Assembly: GCA_045539515.1 (NCBI GenBank)
Contig: JAZQFN010000047.1
Coordinates: forward strand, 1-64,000
Source: RGIG8748 sp045539515
GTDB lineage: Bacteria; Bacillota; Clostridia; UMGS1810
DNA length: 64,000 bases
Direction of reading: 5' to 3'
Shown piece by piece: positions 55,881-64,000 of this stretch; the stretch's first letter is position 1; each line of letters begins with the position of its first letter. A program made the translations under genes and the position numbers. The notes under the pieces are model-generated. The model was not told the origin of the DNA. It worked only from the letters and a program-made list of their open reading frames with translations, and made no database searches.

Positions 55881-58751
55881 TTATCGGATAATCTCTACAA
55901 TTGTTTTGGGTTCACCTGCATATGTGTGTACATATACAAATGAAGCCTCACTGCCTGTTTCTTTGTAGCCTTTAAGTTCATTGTTCTCAATAGAAGACAC
56001 TTTGAATTCATCTTTTTCGCTGTCGTCATAACGCATAGATTTGCATGTTGCCGTAGCGTAATAGAGATATTCACAATCTTCAATAGTTACATTTTCCAAA
56101 ATTGGTTCATCATGCTCCCAATTTCCGTTAAAGTTATTGTTGTAGTATACAAATATTGCTCCGTTTAAGGTTGTGAATACGTACCCCTTTCTGAATGCCG
56201 GTGTTGAACCATGGCTGCCTGTATTTGGGTATACTGTTCCGTTTTCTATGGAAGGTCTCATATAGAATTTAAACTTACCCACATAGCCTTTATGATCCAG
56301 CTCATAGCGCACAATATCCCCTACCTTAAGGTCGGAGGCAGAAAGCTGTGTGCTGTGGAAGCCTTCAATTTTGGAAGGAACATTTCCGTTTTCGTCTGCT
56401 ACAGGGTCGGGAGCACCGGCAAATACAGAACCGTTCTTAAAGGAAAGCTTTACATTACCGTTTACGGTAAGCAGGGTAACAGCATCTATTTCTTCACCGT
56501 CACCTCTTGCATCTATCATCTTAGACACTCCGGTAACAACAGCAAGATTTGTAACGCCCCTCATGCTTTCGCTAAGGACAATCTTGCCTTCAGAGGAGCC
56601 TGTACCACCAATGCCTACAGGAGCCGCTACAAAAGAGGATGTTAACTCTTCATCGGAATTAAAGAATGCCCATGCACCTTCAGAAACGGTAGTATCATGC
56701 ATCACATTGGAAGTGAATTTAACATAGGTATATTCATCCGTATCAAATACAACTTCAGGATTCTCAGATGTAATTACAGGATAGCGGAGCATCATTGTAT
56801 TTGCATTGAGACAAACTCTCGGTCCAAGTATAAAGTAATTGGAATACCGTCTGAAGTAAGGTGCACTTTCGTACACACCGTAAAGAGTATTACCATTAGT
56901 TTTGGGGGTTTCTCTTGTTGCGAGATTTGCTGAATCCTGCATGATTGTATCTATGGAAGTGATTTTTCCGTTACTGTTTATGGTATATAGCACAACAGAA
57001 CATCTTGTACCGGAAGGTGCTGCGCCTTGATAGAATCTTGCGGCTGCTGTTTCAAGTTGTTTCAAAAGTGATTCATCGGTAGCTTTATATCTCACACCGT
57101 CAACCTTAACATTTGAGGCACAAGGATAACGAACAAGTTCTCCGTTTGTTGTGTAGATAAGGAAGGAAAGGGTCTGCTCAATTGCGCCCTCGGTATCTGC
57201 AACAGCAATAAAACCGTAATTGGCTTTAACTGCTTCGCTTGCAACTGCATCCACAACTTTACCTTTAACATCCAGGCGGAGAGTCAGATTCGCACCGGGT
57301 TTTAATAAATCACCTGAACGTTCTGAGACTTCTTTGCTCAACTCGTACCGCTGACCGGATACTGTAATGTATTCATCGTCTTCAAGCTCATCAATTTCTC
57401 CGGATATAACTTTGGTGCTTATGTAGGCTCTTCTGTATATATGTGCGGAATCCTTTGTTTCGTCATAAACAGATAAAACTGCATTCTTTACAACTTCTTC
57501 CGCTTCTACTTCCAAACCCTCTTCGTTATACAAAACAACGTAAGGTTCATCTGTGGTATTGTCCAGTACCAATGAAGTAATGACACCGTTTTCCTTAAAG
57601 TATACAATACTGTTTGCAGGGTCAAAATGATCCACAACTATATTTTTGTACACATCAAGAAATGCAACATCATATTTGCCGTCTCCGGTGTTATCCAGAA
57701 GTTTTAATGTTCCGGATTTCCCTTCGTGCAATCCATCGGTAAGTGCCTGACCTGTTGCGGTACCGTTATAGATAACTGCTATACCCTTCTTGCAATTGTA
57801 TTTTTTAATCTTTTTTCCATCTGTTGTATAAGCTCTTATACATGTATTTTCAATATCTGTTATATCTTCTACATCAATGATAATTTCCTCATTGTCTGTT
57901 GTTGGTTCAAGATAAATAACCTTATCTTCTCCATGCCTTGGAGATACATAATAAGCTTTCACGTTGTAACCAAGGTAACTGTACGGATCTTCTATCGCTC
58001 TGGATTCCAGAGAAAGGCCATCCACTTCAATATGAAAAGGAAGAACGTCGTTGTCACCTATGAGTTTTGACATATCAACTTCCACAACACCCTCAGCTAT
58101 CGAAATTCCAAAAGCCGTGGAAAGAAGTGTTGTACCCGGTTCAACCTTGTACTCACTTTCCTCAGAACCGGAGGTATAGCTCTGAACCATTATATCCGCA
58201 TGCAGTGCATTGTACAATAGAAGTACCGCCTGACCTTTTGTAATGGCGGAAGAACTCATAAATTCTTCTGCACCGTCTGAAATATCTGCCTGATTTGCTA
58301 CTGTGATATAACCCGCAGGATATCCTCCCATAGAATCTGCCTTAGGACCATATCCCAAAGTCTTTACAATAAGAGCAACTGCTTCTTTAGAAGAAATAGA
58401 CTCATTTACACGAACCTTGCCGTCGCTTCCGGGAGCTATAATTCCTATCTTGTAAAGTGTTTTGGTCCATCCTTCATACTCTGCTCCTGCATTAAGATCA
58501 CTGAATACAGTTTCTTCGGTAAGTGTTTCCGGATAACCATTTGCTTTGCAGAGAAGCTTATAGAATTCACCTCTGGAAATAGTATTATTTAAATCTTCCG
58601 CTGTATACCCGGCAATATCAAGTGCTGTAATAAGACCGTTTTCCTCTATGCCGTATACAGTATACGAAGCTTCTTCAGCATGGACAAGGACACAAGCAAA
58701 AAGCATGGAAACTGCAATAATTAGTGCCAGAACACGTGATATACTCTTCAT
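55881..58751 (-). CDS. Large secreted protein with N-terminal SLH domains
   Basis: A 956-aa protein with a signal peptide (VLALIIAVSMLFACVLVHAEE). Residues 35-185 hold two to three SLH-like units (ISRGEFYKLLCKANGYPETL, SKEAVALIVKTLGYG, AITKGQAVLLLYNALHADI) that should anchor it to secondary cell-wall polymer. The remaining 770 residues are strand-rich and have no recognised catalytic motif; short repeats such as KYDVAFLDVYKNIVVD and KVVDAVASEAVKA recall domains that often follow SLH units in clostridial surface proteins. It is co-transcribed with the other surface genes, 18 and 34 bases from its neighbours. Confidence 0.83.
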   Translation of the reverse strand: MKSISRVLALIIAVSMLFACVLVHAEEASYTVYGIEENGLITALDIAGYTAEDLNNTISRGEFYKLLCKANGYPETLTEETVFSDLNAGAEYEGWTKTLYKIGIIAPGSDGKVRVNESISSKEAVALIVKTLGYGPKADSMGGYPAGYITVANQADISDGAEEFMSSSAITKGQAVLLLYNALHADIMVQSYTSGSEESEYKVEPGTTLLSTAFGISIAEGVVEVDMSKLIGDNDVLPFHIEVDGLSLESRAIEDPYSYLGYNVKAYYVSPRHGEDKVIYLEPTTDNEEIIIDVEDITDIENTCIRAYTTDGKKIKKYNCKKGIAVIYNGTATGQALTDGLHEGKSGTLKLLDNTGDGKYDVAFLDVYKNIVVDHFDPANSIVYFKENGVITSLVLDNTTDEPYVVLYNEEGLEVEAEEVVKNAVLSVYDETKDSAHIYRRAYISTKVISGEIDELEDDEYITVSGQRYELSKEVSERSGDLLKPGANLTLRLDVKGKVVDAVASEAVKANYGFIAVADTEGAIEQTLSFLIYTTNGELVRYPCASNVKVDGVRYKATDESLLKQLETAAARFYQGAAPSGTRCSVVLYTINSNGKITSIDTIMQDSANLATRETPKTNGNTLYGVYESAPYFRRYSNYFILGPRVCLNANTMMLRYPVITSENPEVVFDTDEYTYVKFTSNVMHDTTVSEGAWAFFNSDEELTSSFVAAPVGIGGTGSSEGKIVLSESMRGVTNLAVVTGVSKMIDARGDGEEIDAVTLLTVNGNVKLSFKNGSVFAGAPDPVADENGNVPSKIEGFHSTQLSASDLKVGDIVRYELDHKGYVGKFKFYMRPSIENGTVYPNTGSHGSTPAFRKGYVFTTLNGAIFVYYNNNFNGNWEHDEPILENVTIEDCEYLYYATATCKSMRYDDSEKDEFKVSSIENNELKGYKETGSEASFVYVHTYAGEPKTIVEIIR

Positions 58752-58769
58752 TTATTTCCTCATCCTTTC

Positions 58770-60485
58770 TTATTTTTTAATTAAAACATATATAATCTGT
58801 GCTGCCTGACTTCTGTTGCAATTTGCCTTGGGAGCAAAAGTGCCGTCACCCATACCGCTGATAATACCGGAACCTTTAAGGGAATATACGGAATCCTTTG
58901 CCCAGGGAGAAATGTTATCATCATCTGCAAAGACTTCTGTTGCAGGTATAAAAGTCTTTCCATAAAGTGATGCTATACGGTCAGCCATAACAGCAACTTC
59001 TTCTCTTGTGATGTATCTTCCGATACCAAACTCGGTATCGCTTAAACCTTTGACTACACCTATTTCATATGCTTTTGATATATATGGTGCATACCATGCA
59101 GAAGCATCCACATCTTCAAAATTAGTACTTTCTGCACCGGTGGTATCTACATTGTATGCTCTTAATAGCATTGCAAGCATCTCTTCACGAGTAATTTCTC
59201 TGCCGGGAGCAAACATATTGTTTCCTATACCGCTTACGATATTATTATCTCTAAGATAGTTTACGGCTTCATTTGCCCATTCGTAACCCACCATATCGCT
59301 AAATCCTTTTACCGGAGCAACTATAGGTGCATAATTTACATATCCGCCGGCACCTGTGCCGCCTCCACCACCGCCACCGGAGGAACCAGAACCCTTGCCG
59401 GACTCTTTTTCCGAGTCACGGAGTTTTTTGATTTTCTTATTGATATTATCTGAGATAGTCCTGATATCTGTTGCGTTAAGATCAACTATATATGTGTACA
59501 GTTTATCTTTGTCCGAAAGCTTTTCATAATCATTCATATCTAAACCCATATCTTCACCGAAGGTTTCCACCAGAATCTTGGCATCGCCCCAGGAATTGAT
59601 TCCCTTGGCAAAAACCTCAATTACACCTTCCCTAAAAGCTAAGGCAACTTCCTCAGCAGTGGTTAACTTCTTACCACTGAAAACAGTTTTTGTAAAACTA
59701 TTCTTCTGATCATTACTTAGTTGTTCGTTATATATTTTGACATAGTCTTCATCAAGGCTGTAATTTTCTTTGTCTGATACAACATCACCGATTCCACTAT
59801 CAAGTGCGGCAATATTCACTGCACGGGAATAAATACTGCCAAACAAAGAAATACTGTCAAATGCTTTTTCATCTTCTGTAGCCAAATTGTAAATACATTC
59901 TGCCAGGAGTGTGGCGTCTACATCTTTGCCCACGGCGTTATAAGAAACAAAAATTACAGCAAGATTGTCCTCTGCTTTTTCTGCAGTAATCATATCCTCA
60001 AGTTCCGATATAGCCTGCTGTTTGTCTTTTTTGCAGCTTTCTTCTGCCAGAGCCATAAGTTCCCTTTTCCTTTGTGCAGGAACGTGGAATATTTCTTTAA
60101 CATCTTTGCCGTTAACACGAAGTAAATAATTACCCATGGGCTCGTCCTTCATGCCGGCAACTACTTCAAAATTATTTTTTTCATCAGATACATTAACGCC
60201 CGATGCAACCTGAGTATAAATTACAAAGTCTCTTACAAGCTGCTCTCCGGTATAACCTAACGAGTCAGCCAAAGAATCTATTTTCTTATCCTTTTTAAGA
60301 AGTTCAACGGTTATAAGATCCCCGTATTTAACATCTTCCATGGAAGCGCAAATTGTAATGCTTTCCTTTGCATCATCTACTTTTGTATTTACGGTAATAC
60401 CACTTAGGTTATCCGCTCCAAAAGCTGTTATTGACATAGCAAAAACCAGAGCAATTACAGACAAGATTTTTAAATATCTTTTCAT
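58770..60485 (-). CDS. Secreted protein with three C-terminal SLH domains
   Basis: A 571-aa secreted protein (signal peptide ILSVIALVFAMSITAFGA). The N-terminal beta-sandwich (about 25-130) is followed by an alpha-helical region (130-365). A glycine/serine-rich linker (about 366-382) comes next. Three SLH domains occupy 392-571: FSDMVGYEWANEAVNYLRDN, FEDVDASAWYAPYISKAYEI and FADDDNISPWAKDSVYSLKG, each followed by the R-EE/Q motif (ITREEMLAMLLRAY, ITREEVAVMADRIA, NRSQAAQIIYVLI). It should be fixed to the cell wall. It is the first gene of the operon leading to the lyase, so it likely helps organise the degradative surface complex. Confidence 0.9.
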   Translation of the reverse strand: MKRYLKILSVIALVFAMSITAFGADNLSGITVNTKVDDAKESITICASMEDVKYGDLITVELLKKDKKIDSLADSLGYTGEQLVRDFVIYTQVASGVNVSDEKNNFEVVAGMKDEPMGNYLLRVNGKDVKEIFHVPAQRKRELMALAEESCKKDKQQAISELEDMITAEKAEDNLAVIFVSYNAVGKDVDATLLAECIYNLATEDEKAFDSISLFGSIYSRAVNIAALDSGIGDVVSDKENYSLDEDYVKIYNEQLSNDQKNSFTKTVFSGKKLTTAEEVALAFREGVIEVFAKGINSWGDAKILVETFGEDMGLDMNDYEKLSDKDKLYTYIVDLNATDIRTISDNINKKIKKLRDSEKESGKGSGSSGGGGGGGTGAGGYVNYAPIVAPVKGFSDMVGYEWANEAVNYLRDNNIVSGIGNNMFAPGREITREEMLAMLLRAYNVDTTGAESTNFEDVDASAWYAPYISKAYEIGVVKGLSDTEFGIGRYITREEVAVMADRIASLYGKTFIPATEVFADDDNISPWAKDSVYSLKGSGIISGMGDGTFAPKANCNRSQAAQIIYVLIKK

Positions 60486-60554
60486 ACAAATTCCTCTTTT
60501 TCTTAAAAAATATTTGACTTTTAGATATCAACGTTTAGATATTTTCACACACAA

Positions 60555-60569
60555 TGAAATTATAACACA
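60555..60569 (-). promoter_or_regulatory. Extended -10 promoter of the SLH/lyase operon
   Basis: TGTGTTATAAT on the minus strand, -10 box 60559-60564, with TGT forming an extended -10; the -35 box is weak. The same 11 bases precede the gene at 63749, and TATTTTCAC and CAATGAAAT motifs lie near both. Confidence 0.6.
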
Positions 60570-60651
60570 TTTGCTTTTTTGATAAAATAAACAAATATAC
60601 TCAAAAACTGTAATTTTGTTTCGTCATTTTTATTGTTTTGGTATTTTTATA

Positions 60652-60690
60652 CAAAAAAGTACTGCTCCATTTTATCAATGAAGCAGTACA
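60652..60690 (-). terminator. Terminator of the 1014-aa secreted protein gene
   Basis: GTACTGCT (60659-60666) pairs with AGCAGTAC (60682-60689), extended by CATT/AATG. On the minus strand it is followed by six T residues. Confidence 0.9.
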
Positions 60691-60704
60691 TGAAATACTA
60701 TATA

Positions 60705-63700
60705 TTATTGTTCTACATTGTAATCCAATACGGTATAACCGGAAACCCCGCGCATATTGGGTATCTTAACGGTTACAGGCCCGTCCTCGGGTATGAATGT
60801 TTTTGAAAACATTTCACAATATGGAAAATCCGCGGAGGTATATCCAATGAGATATGCATCATCACTATGAGTATGTGTCCACCCGTCAGCCTCTAAAGCT
60901 TCCTTACGGTATGCAGAATCGGTTATAATCATAACCTTGGCTTCTCTGTATAAGTCAAAGGTATAGAAATCTTCGTAGAAAGTTGTATCCTTCCAGAGTA
61001 CACAATACGCATTGCTTCCGCCGTATGCCCAGTTAAGAGCGCCCTGAATCCAATCCTTGCCCTTAAGGCTGTCGTCAACCTTAGAGAAGGACATAGTATC
61101 GGTAAATCTGTCGGAATAACAACGATTGCCCACCTGAAGATTGGTTTTGTATACAGCTACCTTTCCATCCCAGTTTATGGTAGCATCCTTGTAGGTTTCC
61201 TTCATCTTAAGATTCTGTAGAGGTGCATCCATGGTAAAATTAATTGTATACACCTTGTCCGCAAAACCTTCGCAACCCACGCTAACCGTTGCACTGCCGG
61301 GGATTTTGCTTGCCTGAGTTATGCTGACTGTGGCATTATCGGCATCGGCTAATTCTGCAGTTACTTCGGGGATGTTAAATGTGTTGTAGCATTTAACTTC
61401 ATATTCCAAAGTTTCTGAGTCAAATCCACCCACTGAAACACCGTTAATCTGTATATCGGCAAGATTTCTGTAATCCTCGGGCTCAGGTTCGGGAGTGTAC
61501 CCGTAGTCATCATAATCAATAACTACGTAACATGCACTGCCTGCACCAAGATTGGGTATTTTCACTATGGCAACACCGTCTGTTACATCAAAGTGCTTTG
61601 TATATTTGTGAGGATATGTTACCGGTCCGCTTGTATAGCCCACAAGATATCCCTCAGGATTATTTGTGTATTTATAACCATTTGCAGTAAGATTTGTCTG
61701 CTTATTTACATATTGAGTAATAATATTTATCGTAGCACCTCTGTAGATTTCAAAAGTATAGAAATCATCATAGAAAGTGGCATCCTTCCAGAGCTTGCAG
61801 TAAGCTGCATCGCTACCGTTCTGCCAGTTTAAAGCACCCTGAATCCAGTCTTTTCCCTTTAAATCGGCGTCAACTTTAGAGAACGACATAGTATCGTTGG
61901 CTCTGTCCGAAAAACAACGGTCACCAACCTTAAGGTTCTGCTTATACACAGCTACCTTCCCTTGCCAATCAACTGTGGCATCCTTGTAGGTTTCTTTCAT
62001 TTTGACATTACCTGCAAGGTTACCGGAAACTATGTAGTTAATTGTATATGTGCGGCTTTCAGAGCCATCTCGCTCTGTTGTAACAACAGCTTTTCCGGGA
62101 AATTCTGTGGGGTTTGCAACGGTAGCCGTAACCTCGCCATCAAGACCCTCCCAAGTTACAACGGGAGCATCAACTATTGCTTTGGATACTTCAACAGTAT
62201 ATTCGTATGTATCTCTTGAAAAGCCATCTATTGCTACACCATCTACAGATAAATTCTTGAGCTGTGCAAACTCAGGCACACCTTCGGTAAAGTTTATGGT
62301 ATACACGGAATCCTCAGCATACTCAGCACTTACGGTAACTACAGCAGCACCGGGAAGACTTGTTGCCTGGAATATATCCACTGTAGCCTTGGAATCCTTT
62401 GCTACCGCAGTTATAAACGGAATATCTGCACCGTAGGGTACTTCTACATTATATTCGTACTTAGAAGATGCAAATCCCTCAATAACCTTACCGTCTGTCA
62501 TAAGGTTTTCAAGCTGAGAGGAAGGCATCTGAATTTCTTCTTCCCAAGCGGGTTCATTCCACACACTCTGAACAAAGGTATATGCCGTTACACCGCTGAC
62601 ATTAGGTATTTTAACAGTGACTTTCTCGCCTTTGGGGACTCTGTATATTTTGGAATACATATTATTGAACTTAACCGTATCGGATGCGAATCCAACAAGA
62701 TAACCTTCATCATTTACAGTATGCTCATATCCGTTTTGAGTAAGGTAATCAGCCTTGGAGGTGGAGTCAGTGATAATGCGGACAATGGCATCCTGATTAA
62801 TATCAAATGTATAGAAATCCTCACAGACTTCAGGATTTTTCCAAAGTGTACTATAAGGAAGACTACCCCCGTTTTGCCAGTTTAATGCACCCTGTATATA
62901 TGTACTTCCAACAAGTGAATCATCCACTTTGGAAAATACCATATTTGAGTTACTTCTGTCGGAGAAGCACATATCACCTACCTGAAGATCATTTTTTACA
63001 AGAGCAAAGGCACTGCCCCAGGCAATAGGTGCATCATTTATGCTGTCTTTCATAACAAGGTTATCTACAAAGCCTGTTGGAGCGGAAGCATCAAAATTAA
63101 CCTTATATACCTTACTTATCCCTGTGGCGGTTGTCACTTTAATACTTGCACTTCCGGGGAATTCTACCGGATATGAAATATCTATTGTAGAAGAACCGTC
63201 AAGAGGTGTTGCCTTTATGTAGGGCAAATCCTTTGAATCATCCTTAATTTTGTAGTTATATTCTGTTTTTTCGGCTTTAAAACCTTCTATAGGTTCACCA
63301 CCTACTGTAATGGAAGTAAGATCAGCAGTACCTTTCGGGAACAACGACGAATAAGCCACGGGAGTCATCTCCGAGGCATTGTTCCATAGTGTTGCAACGA
63401 CATAAGAGTCGTCTTCAAGATTTGTAAGCTCAAGCGTAGTTTTAAAAGTCTTCTTAACGCCCGAAGGTACAGAAACAACACAGGTGTCCGCTTTGACAAT
63501 TTTGTTATCATTGTAAAGCATAAGAGCATATATCATATTCTCTTCCGGCTTGGAATCAAATCTGATAAGTTCTATTGTTGAAGTAAGAACTTTTCCTTCT
63601 ATAAGCTCTGTTGCATTTTCGTTGCCATAGGTATACACAATAGTACTTACAACAACATCTTTATTTGCTGCAAATGCAAAGCTAGGAGCAAAAAAAGACG

Positions 63701-63749
63701 CAACTAAACAAAGCACAAGGAAAACCGATAGCAGTTGTCTTAATTTCAT
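60705..63749 (-). CDS. Giant secreted protein with cadherin-like sandwiches and three copies of an unnamed module
   Basis: A 1014-aa secreted protein (signal peptide LLSVFLVLCLVASFFAPSFAFA). After an N-terminal beta domain (30-145) come cadherin-like beta-sandwiches near 146-232, 415-500, 505-585 and 765-850 (recurring I.GF....YEY.V and IPGSATVSV elements). Three copies of a 165-residue module lie near 235-410, 590-760 and 855-1014. Each module carries a FSKVD.SL segment, an IQGALNWQNG block, a DFYTF strand, YLVGY or YLIGY and a VTVKIPN strand near the end. Copies 2 and 3 are the most alike. No catalytic residues, SLH domain or sorting signal are visible. The module also appears twice, diverged, in the 1143-aa protein. 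Glycan or cell-surface binding is the likely role. Confidence 0.85.
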   Translation of the reverse strand: MKLRQLLSVFLVLCLVASFFAPSFAFAANKDVVVSTIVYTYGNENATELIEGKVLTSTIELIRFDSKPEENMIYALMLYNDNKIVKADTCVVSVPSGVKKTFKTTLELTNLEDDSYVVATLWNNASEMTPVAYSSLFPKGTADLTSITVGGEPIEGFKAEKTEYNYKIKDDSKDLPYIKATPLDGSSTIDISYPVEFPGSASIKVTTATGISKVYKVNFDASAPTGFVDNLVMKDSINDAPIAWGSAFALVKNDLQVGDMCFSDRSNSNMVFSKVDDSLVGSTYIQGALNWQNGGSLPYSTLWKNPEVCEDFYTFDINQDAIVRIITDSTSKADYLTQNGYEHTVNDEGYLVGFASDTVKFNNMYSKIYRVPKGEKVTVKIPNVSGVTAYTFVQSVWNEPAWEEEIQMPSSQLENLMTDGKVIEGFASSKYEYNVEVPYGADIPFITAVAKDSKATVDIFQATSLPGAAVVTVSAEYAEDSVYTINFTEGVPEFAQLKNLSVDGVAIDGFSRDTYEYTVEVSKAIVDAPVVTWEGLDGEVTATVANPTEFPGKAVVTTERDGSESRTYTINYIVSGNLAGNVKMKETYKDATVDWQGKVAVYKQNLKVGDRCFSDRANDTMSFSKVDADLKGKDWIQGALNWQNGSDAAYCKLWKDATFYDDFYTFEIYRGATINIITQYVNKQTNLTANGYKYTNNPEGYLVGYTSGPVTYPHKYTKHFDVTDGVAIVKIPNLGAGSACYVVIDYDDYGYTPEPEPEDYRNLADIQINGVSVGGFDSETLEYEVKCYNTFNIPEVTAELADADNATVSITQASKIPGSATVSVGCEGFADKVYTINFTMDAPLQNLKMKETYKDATINWDGKVAVYKTNLQVGNRCYSDRFTDTMSFSKVDDSLKGKDWIQGALNWAYGGSNAYCVLWKDTTFYEDFYTFDLYREAKVMIITDSAYRKEALEADGWTHTHSDDAYLIGYTSADFPYCEMFSKTFIPEDGPVTVKIPNMRGVSGYTVLDYNVEQ

Positions 63750-64000
63750 GTTTAATTCCTCTTTTCACATTGAATTTTGTGATGTGTGTGCGTGAAAATA
63801 TCTTAAACAATGAAATCTATTGTACCTAAAACGATTATAACACAACTTATTCGATAAATGTTTTGTTTTTTTAATCATTTACTTAGTTTTTTTAAGTTTG
63901 AAAGGTTACAAATGTTTATTTTTGGAAAAACATAAATACAGTTTGTGGAATTTTGACTGAATAGAAAAACAAAAACCCCACTGAATTTTTTGTTTGCAGT
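63750..64000. other. Upstream region of the 1014-aa protein gene
   Basis: It holds the extended -10 promoter TGTGTTATAAT (-10 box 63834-63839, minus strand), giving a leader of about 80 bases, and a GAGG ribosome binding site next to the start. Beyond about 63860 I see only AT-rich sequence and no gene. Confidence 0.55.

Overview
The window reads as a chromosomal segment of an anaerobic, spore-forming, Gram-positive clostridium (Bacillota, Clostridia). The evidence is an intact sporulation sigma-K gene, [FeFe]-hydrogenase maturases HydE and HydG, S-layer-homology (SLH) surface proteins, a class A penicillin-binding protein, AGGAGG-type ribosome binding sites and near-consensus TTGACA/TATAAT promoters in AT-rich spacers. 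Genus-level placement cannot be made from the sequence alone; a polysaccharide-degrading gut or rumen clostridium would fit.

Layout. 1-2.5 kb: accessory genes (Fic protein between direct repeats, Abi-alpha-like protein, small monooxygenase). 2.5-6.7 kb: uronate catabolism (GH88 unsaturated glucuronyl hydrolase, Gfo/Idh/MocA oxidoreductase, KDG kinase, KDPG aldolase). 6.7-11.8 kb: a minus-strand operon gpsA, an inactive-looking serine hydrolase, a stand-alone methionine synthase reactivation protein and a MetH lacking that domain. 12.1-13.0 kb: EamA transporter. 13.2-16.3 kb: the TM1266-family regulator, hydE and hydG, behind a consensus promoter and a leader that looks like a transcription attenuator; a MITE-like element separates hydE from hydG. 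16.4-17.2 kb: an XRE-MNT/HEPN toxin-antitoxin pair. 17.3-21.8 kb: a small phage-derived cassette with portal protein, small proteins, holin-like proteins and a CHAP endolysin, without capsid, terminase, tail or integrase genes. 22.0-26.3 kb: cytidylate-kinase-like protein, PBP1A, a small membrane-anchored protein and sigK. 26.3-31.0 kb: lipoproteins (one frameshifted), an orphan ribbon-helix-helix protein, a WG-repeat-like protein, a membrane Ser/Thr kinase and a divergent HTH regulator. 31.2-35.9 kb: GH2 enzyme, LysR regulator, PQ-loop membrane protein and alpha/beta hydrolase.

35.9-63.7 kb is a large minus-strand carbohydrate locus. It has an intracellular operon (GH28-like beta-helix enzyme, enolase-superfamily dehydratase, M24 peptidase-like protein, DapA-family aldolase, zinc dehydrogenase, BNR-repeat protein) and an extracytoplasmic part (heparinase II/III-like lyase, two SLH proteins, several large secreted beta-sandwich/lectin-like proteins) with an AraC-type regulator carrying a PocR domain. 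With the GH88, kdgK and eda genes near the left end, the simplest reading is a system that cleaves an acidic (uronate-containing) glycan at the cell surface, imports fragments by a transporter not in this window, and converts them through KDG-type keto-acids to pyruvate and triose phosphate. The substrate is not determined by the sequence.

The least conventional features are the hyd leader attenuator, the portal-plus-lysis cassette, a palindrome over the sigK ribosome binding site that recurs 4.9 kb away, and a five-times-repeated uncharacterised module in two giant secreted proteins. No tRNA, rRNA, CRISPR array, integrase or transposase was seen.
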